Origin: JAPLDB01 sp038230515
GTDB taxonomy: Bacteria > Bacteroidota > Bacteroidia > AKYH767-A > 2013-40CM-41-45
Length of the DNA: 64,000 nucleotides
NCBI GenBank assembly: GCA_038230515.1
Contig: JBBRND010000004.1
Span: forward strand, 124,001 to 188,000
Direction: 5' to 3'
Made by a program: the position numbers and the translations under genes. Below are positions 62,501-64,000 of this stretch, piece after piece (the stretch's first letter is position 1; every line of letters starts with the position of its first letter). The notes under the pieces were generated by a model. It ran no database searches, was not told the DNA's origin, and saw only the letters and a program-made list of their open reading frames with translations.

Positions 62501-63232
62501 CGCGCCAAGCGCACAATTTAAACCGACACTCAACAGATCAACATGCGAAACTGAATTTAAAAATGCTTCAACAGTTTGCCCTGATAAAGTACGACCGCTT
62601 GCATCTGTTATCGTTCCCGAAATCATAACGGGCAACGAAATATTTTTTTCTTCAAACACAGTTTGCACTGCGAACAATGCAGCTTTTGAATTGAGTGTAT
62701 CAAAAATTGTTTCAATCAGAATTAAATCTACACCACCGTCAATCAATCCGCTGGTCTGTTCTATGTATGCATCAACCACTTCATCAAAAGTAACAGCACG
62801 AAAACCGGGATCACTGACTTTGGGAGATAAACTTAATGTTCTGTTTGTAGGTCCTAATGCTCCCGCAACATATTTTGGAGTTGAACTTTTAAAATTCTTA
62901 ACAGCATCCTTTGCAATTTTTGCTGATTCAAAATTTAATTCATACGCCAACTCCTCCATGTGATAATCAGCAAGAGAAATTTTTTGGGCGTTGAACGTAT
63001 TGGTCTCAATGATATCAGCACCTGCATTCAAGTATTCCAAATGAATTGCTTTTATGATTTCTGGTTTGGTCAATGACAACAAATCATTGTTTCCTTTCAA
63101 ATCACTCTTCCAATCTTTGAAACGTTCACCACGGTAATCTGCTTCAGTCAATTTGTATTGCTGAATCATGGTGCCCATTGCACCGTCAATTACTAGAATT
63201 CTTTTCTCTAATTCTTTTTTTATGTCACTCAT
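59600..63232 (-). CDS. metH: cobalamin-dependent methionine synthase
   Basis: Transfers a methyl group from methyltetrahydrofolate through cobalamin to homocysteine. All four modules are present in 1210 residues. The homocysteine domain has zinc ligands Cys240 (GLNCALGA) and Cys303/Cys304 (GGCCGTTPEH). The pterin-binding domain lies about 340-620. The cobalamin domain has the cobalt ligand His750 in GDVHDIGKN. The C-terminal AdoMet-reactivation domain lies about 900-1210 (IRPAPGYPAQPDHTEK, SGLYFAHPDANYFSVGKLEKDQVEDYAKRK). It is thus B12-dependent. It follows mnmD by 6 bp. No B12 riboswitch lies in the visible upstream bases. Confidence 0.98.
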   Translation of the reverse strand: MSDIKKELEKRILVIDGAMGTMIQQYKLTEADYRGERFKDWKSDLKGNNDLLSLTKPEIIKAIHLEYLNAGADIIETNTFNAQKISLADYHMEELAYELNFESAKIAKDAVKNFKSSTPKYVAGALGPTNRTLSLSPKVSDPGFRAVTFDEVVDAYIEQTSGLIDGGVDLILIETIFDTLNSKAALFAVQTVFEEKNISLPVMISGTITDASGRTLSGQTVEAFLNSVSHVDLLSVGLNCALGAKDMRPYLEELSEKAPFFVSCYPNAGLPNQFGEYDETPAQMCVQIDDFLQCGFINIVGGCCGTTPEHIKHIAEHARKTQPRKIPTIEKYLRLSGLEAVTYRPDSNFMNVGERTNVTGSKKFLRLIKEDKYDEALSVARDQVEGGAQAIDINMDEGMLDANYAMTKYLNLIASEPDISKVPIMIDSSKFEAIEAGLKCTQGKSIVNSISMKGGEEEFIRQAKIVKKYGAAVIVMAFDEQGQADSLGRRIEICKRAYDILVNQVHFAPQDIIFDPNIFPVATGMDEHRKNALDFFLATKWIKENLPFAKVSGGISNVSFSFRGNDHVREAIHAAFLYHAVKHGMDMGIVNPGQLIVYDEIEKELLELVEDVLLDRRDDATERLINHAEKVRGAGKEKDVKDEEWRKGTVEERISHSLVKGITDYIEVDIEEARNKYEKPLHIIEGPLMVGMNVVGDLFGAGKMFLPQVVKSARVMKKAVAYLEPYLEKDKVVGSKNGKVLLATVKGDVHDIGKNIVGVVMACNGYDIVDLGVMVSAEKILAKAKEEQVDIIGLSGLITPSLDEMVHVAKEMTREGFTIPLLIGGATTSKVHTAVKIEPHYAHPVVHVNDASRSVPVVSNLLSKDLRENYIKEVREENERTRGYHKADRAKSNYITIGKARENKFELNATVVSKPEFLGTKVFEDYDLKEIAEYIDWTPFFISWEMKGSYPKILKDPIRGKEAQKLFDEAQAMLQRIIKEKWLTAKAVIGIFPANSLKDDIEVYDETAKNKIASFHSIRQQTQKPDGHKNTALADFLKSENDFVGAFALSTGFGIEKWIEKFEKDHDDYSSIMLKALADRLAEAFAELMHKKVRTEIWGYAKDENLSNEEVIKEKYQGIRPAPGYPAQPDHTEKTTLWKLLDVEKNTGITLTESLAMYPTAAVSGLYFAHPDANYFSVGKLEKDQVEDYAKRKNMKVEEVERWLGSVLAY

Positions 63233-63238
63233 AAATAT

Positions 63239-63916
63239 TTAATTTTTAATCGCCCTTATCATCTCTCTTTTCCCTTTCGAACCGGATAAAGTTTCAACAT
63301 CAAATCCAACTGCTTTCAAGGTACGTTTTACGTCTCCCTTTGCACAGTACGTAACAAGCATTGCATTGTTCTTACATACATCATAAATTTTATGAAGCAC
63401 TTCAAATGTCCACAATTCGGGCTGGTGAACGGGAGAAAATGCGTCATAGTAAACCAAGTCGAATGCTCCATCAAGTTGAAGTTCGAGCATATCTGCCTGA
63501 ATTTTATACAAAACAAAATTCTCAAACGAAATATTCTCAAACCATTTGGATGAATGCATTTTCTCAAATACCGGTTGAAGCGGTTTCCCGAAGTATTCAA
63601 AATAATTCAACTTGTCCGTGACAGTTGAAGGCAATGGAAATGCCTCCACTGTTGTGTAATGAATATGTTTGCGCAAAATCTGGTTTTCACGATAGGTGAG
63701 AATTGCATTTAATCCTGTTCCAAAACCCATTTCAAGAAGGGAAATCTCAGGCAGGTTCTTATTCAGTGCGTCCAGCCCGTTGCGGATAAATACATGCATA
63801 CTTTCCTGCATCGAGCCGTGCAATGAACGGTAATGTTCATTCAAACGGTTGCTGATAAGGGTATGTATCCCTTCTTTTGTTTCTACAATTTCTAAAACTT
63901 CTTTTTCAGTTCTCAT
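63239..63916 (-). CDS. mnmD: tRNA (5-methylaminomethyl-2-thiouridine)-methyltransferase MnmD
   Basis: A 225-residue AdoMet enzyme corresponding to the methyltransferase half of MnmC, acting on the wobble uridine of several tRNAs. The AdoMet loop is LLEMGFGTGLNAILTY. The family motif DLVYYDAFSPVHQPELWTFEVL and the end KRTLKAVGFDVETLSGSKGKREMIRA are intact. There is no FAD oxidase half, as is usual in this phylum. It is first in a two-gene unit with metH; both use one-carbon chemistry, but this may be chance. Confidence 0.93.
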   Translation of the reverse strand: MRTEKEVLEIVETKEGIHTLISNRLNEHYRSLHGSMQESMHVFIRNGLDALNKNLPEISLLEMGFGTGLNAILTYRENQILRKHIHYTTVEAFPLPSTVTDKLNYFEYFGKPLQPVFEKMHSSKWFENISFENFVLYKIQADMLELQLDGAFDLVYYDAFSPVHQPELWTFEVLHKIYDVCKNNAMLVTYCAKGDVKRTLKAVGFDVETLSGSKGKREMIRAIKN

Positions 63917-63934
63917 TGTTTCTATTTTTTGGTC

Positions 63935-63969
63935 AAAAAAAAATCTCCTCCGTAAGCCGAAAGAGATTT
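63935..63969 (-). terminator. terminator of an upstream minus-strand gene beyond the window
   Basis: On the minus strand AAATCTC / GAGATTT with a 15-base loop, followed by a run of T. It would end a transcript entering from the right edge, before mnmD. Confidence 0.65.
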
Positions 63970-64000
63970 ATTGTAACTGAATTTTTTAGAATCTGTTTTC

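Overview
The window is a chromosomal segment of a member of the phylum Bacteroidota (Bacteroidetes). The signs are two secreted proteins ending in type IX secretion (T9SS) sorting domains, PKD- and kelch-repeat cell-surface proteins, an OmpA protein with thrombospondin type-3 repeats, a two-domain FKBP lipoprotein beside a GldI-like one, a Bacteroidetes-type TssD/Hcp, a mitochondrial-type aconitase, and promoters of the phylum's TTTG / TAnnTTTG type. I cannot assign a class or genus. No rRNA, tRNA or CRISPR array was recognised.

Layout. 1-7443: small protein, mfd, an orphan histidine kinase, a small membrane protein, aconitase. 7449-10704: ispD, a 21-bp repeat array, queA, truB. 10809-11726: an SdiA-regulated-type lipoprotein. 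11763-28165: a visibly AT-rich surface-polysaccharide locus, all on the minus strand, holding an ABC-2 exporter (Wzm/Wzt with a carbohydrate-binding tail), a FdtA/FdtB amino-sugar pair, six intact glycosyltransferase-type genes and five intact methyltransferases. Its distal end is decaying: a methyltransferase pseudogene, a GT2 pseudogene and a complete 970-bp IS1595-family insertion with an 8-bp target duplication. 28357-29532: rpsF-rpsR-rplI. 29740-35265: a secreted metzincin-like/PKD protease and a partner surface protein. 35986-41143: rhomboid, exonuclease III, DUF3467, orphan TssD, recG. 41263-45495: a barrel-like protein, two FKBP prolyl isomerases, an NrnA-type phosphoesterase, ndk, a LytTR regulator. 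46086-49028: a hypothetical protein between REP-like palindromes and a kelch/T9SS protein. 49041-59594: a DUF721 protein, recF, a hypothetical, rnhB, a DUF3352-like protein, an OmpA protein, a CNNM/CorC protein and a DUF1801 protein. 59600-63916: metH and mnmD.

How it fits together. The polysaccharide genes form a nearly continuous operon with 1-4 base overlaps. FdtA and FdtB would make a dTDP-3-amino-3,6-dideoxyhexose, the glycosyltransferases would build the chain, methyltransferases would modify or cap it, and Wzm/Wzt would export it. Two copies of one 25-bp promoter core drive the first methyltransferase and the wzm operon. The promoter-proximal methyltransferase carries an 11-base C tract in its coding sequence, so it could be phase variable.

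Most unusual: three intergenic arrays (8309-8560, 35542-35835, 45760-45906) unrelated in sequence but each made of exact 21-bp units (12, 14 and 7) with no indels and a palindromic core. They look like one class of DNA structure. Also notable are REP-like palindromes translated inside a T9SS sorting domain, and mutually exclusive hairpins before the LytTR gene.
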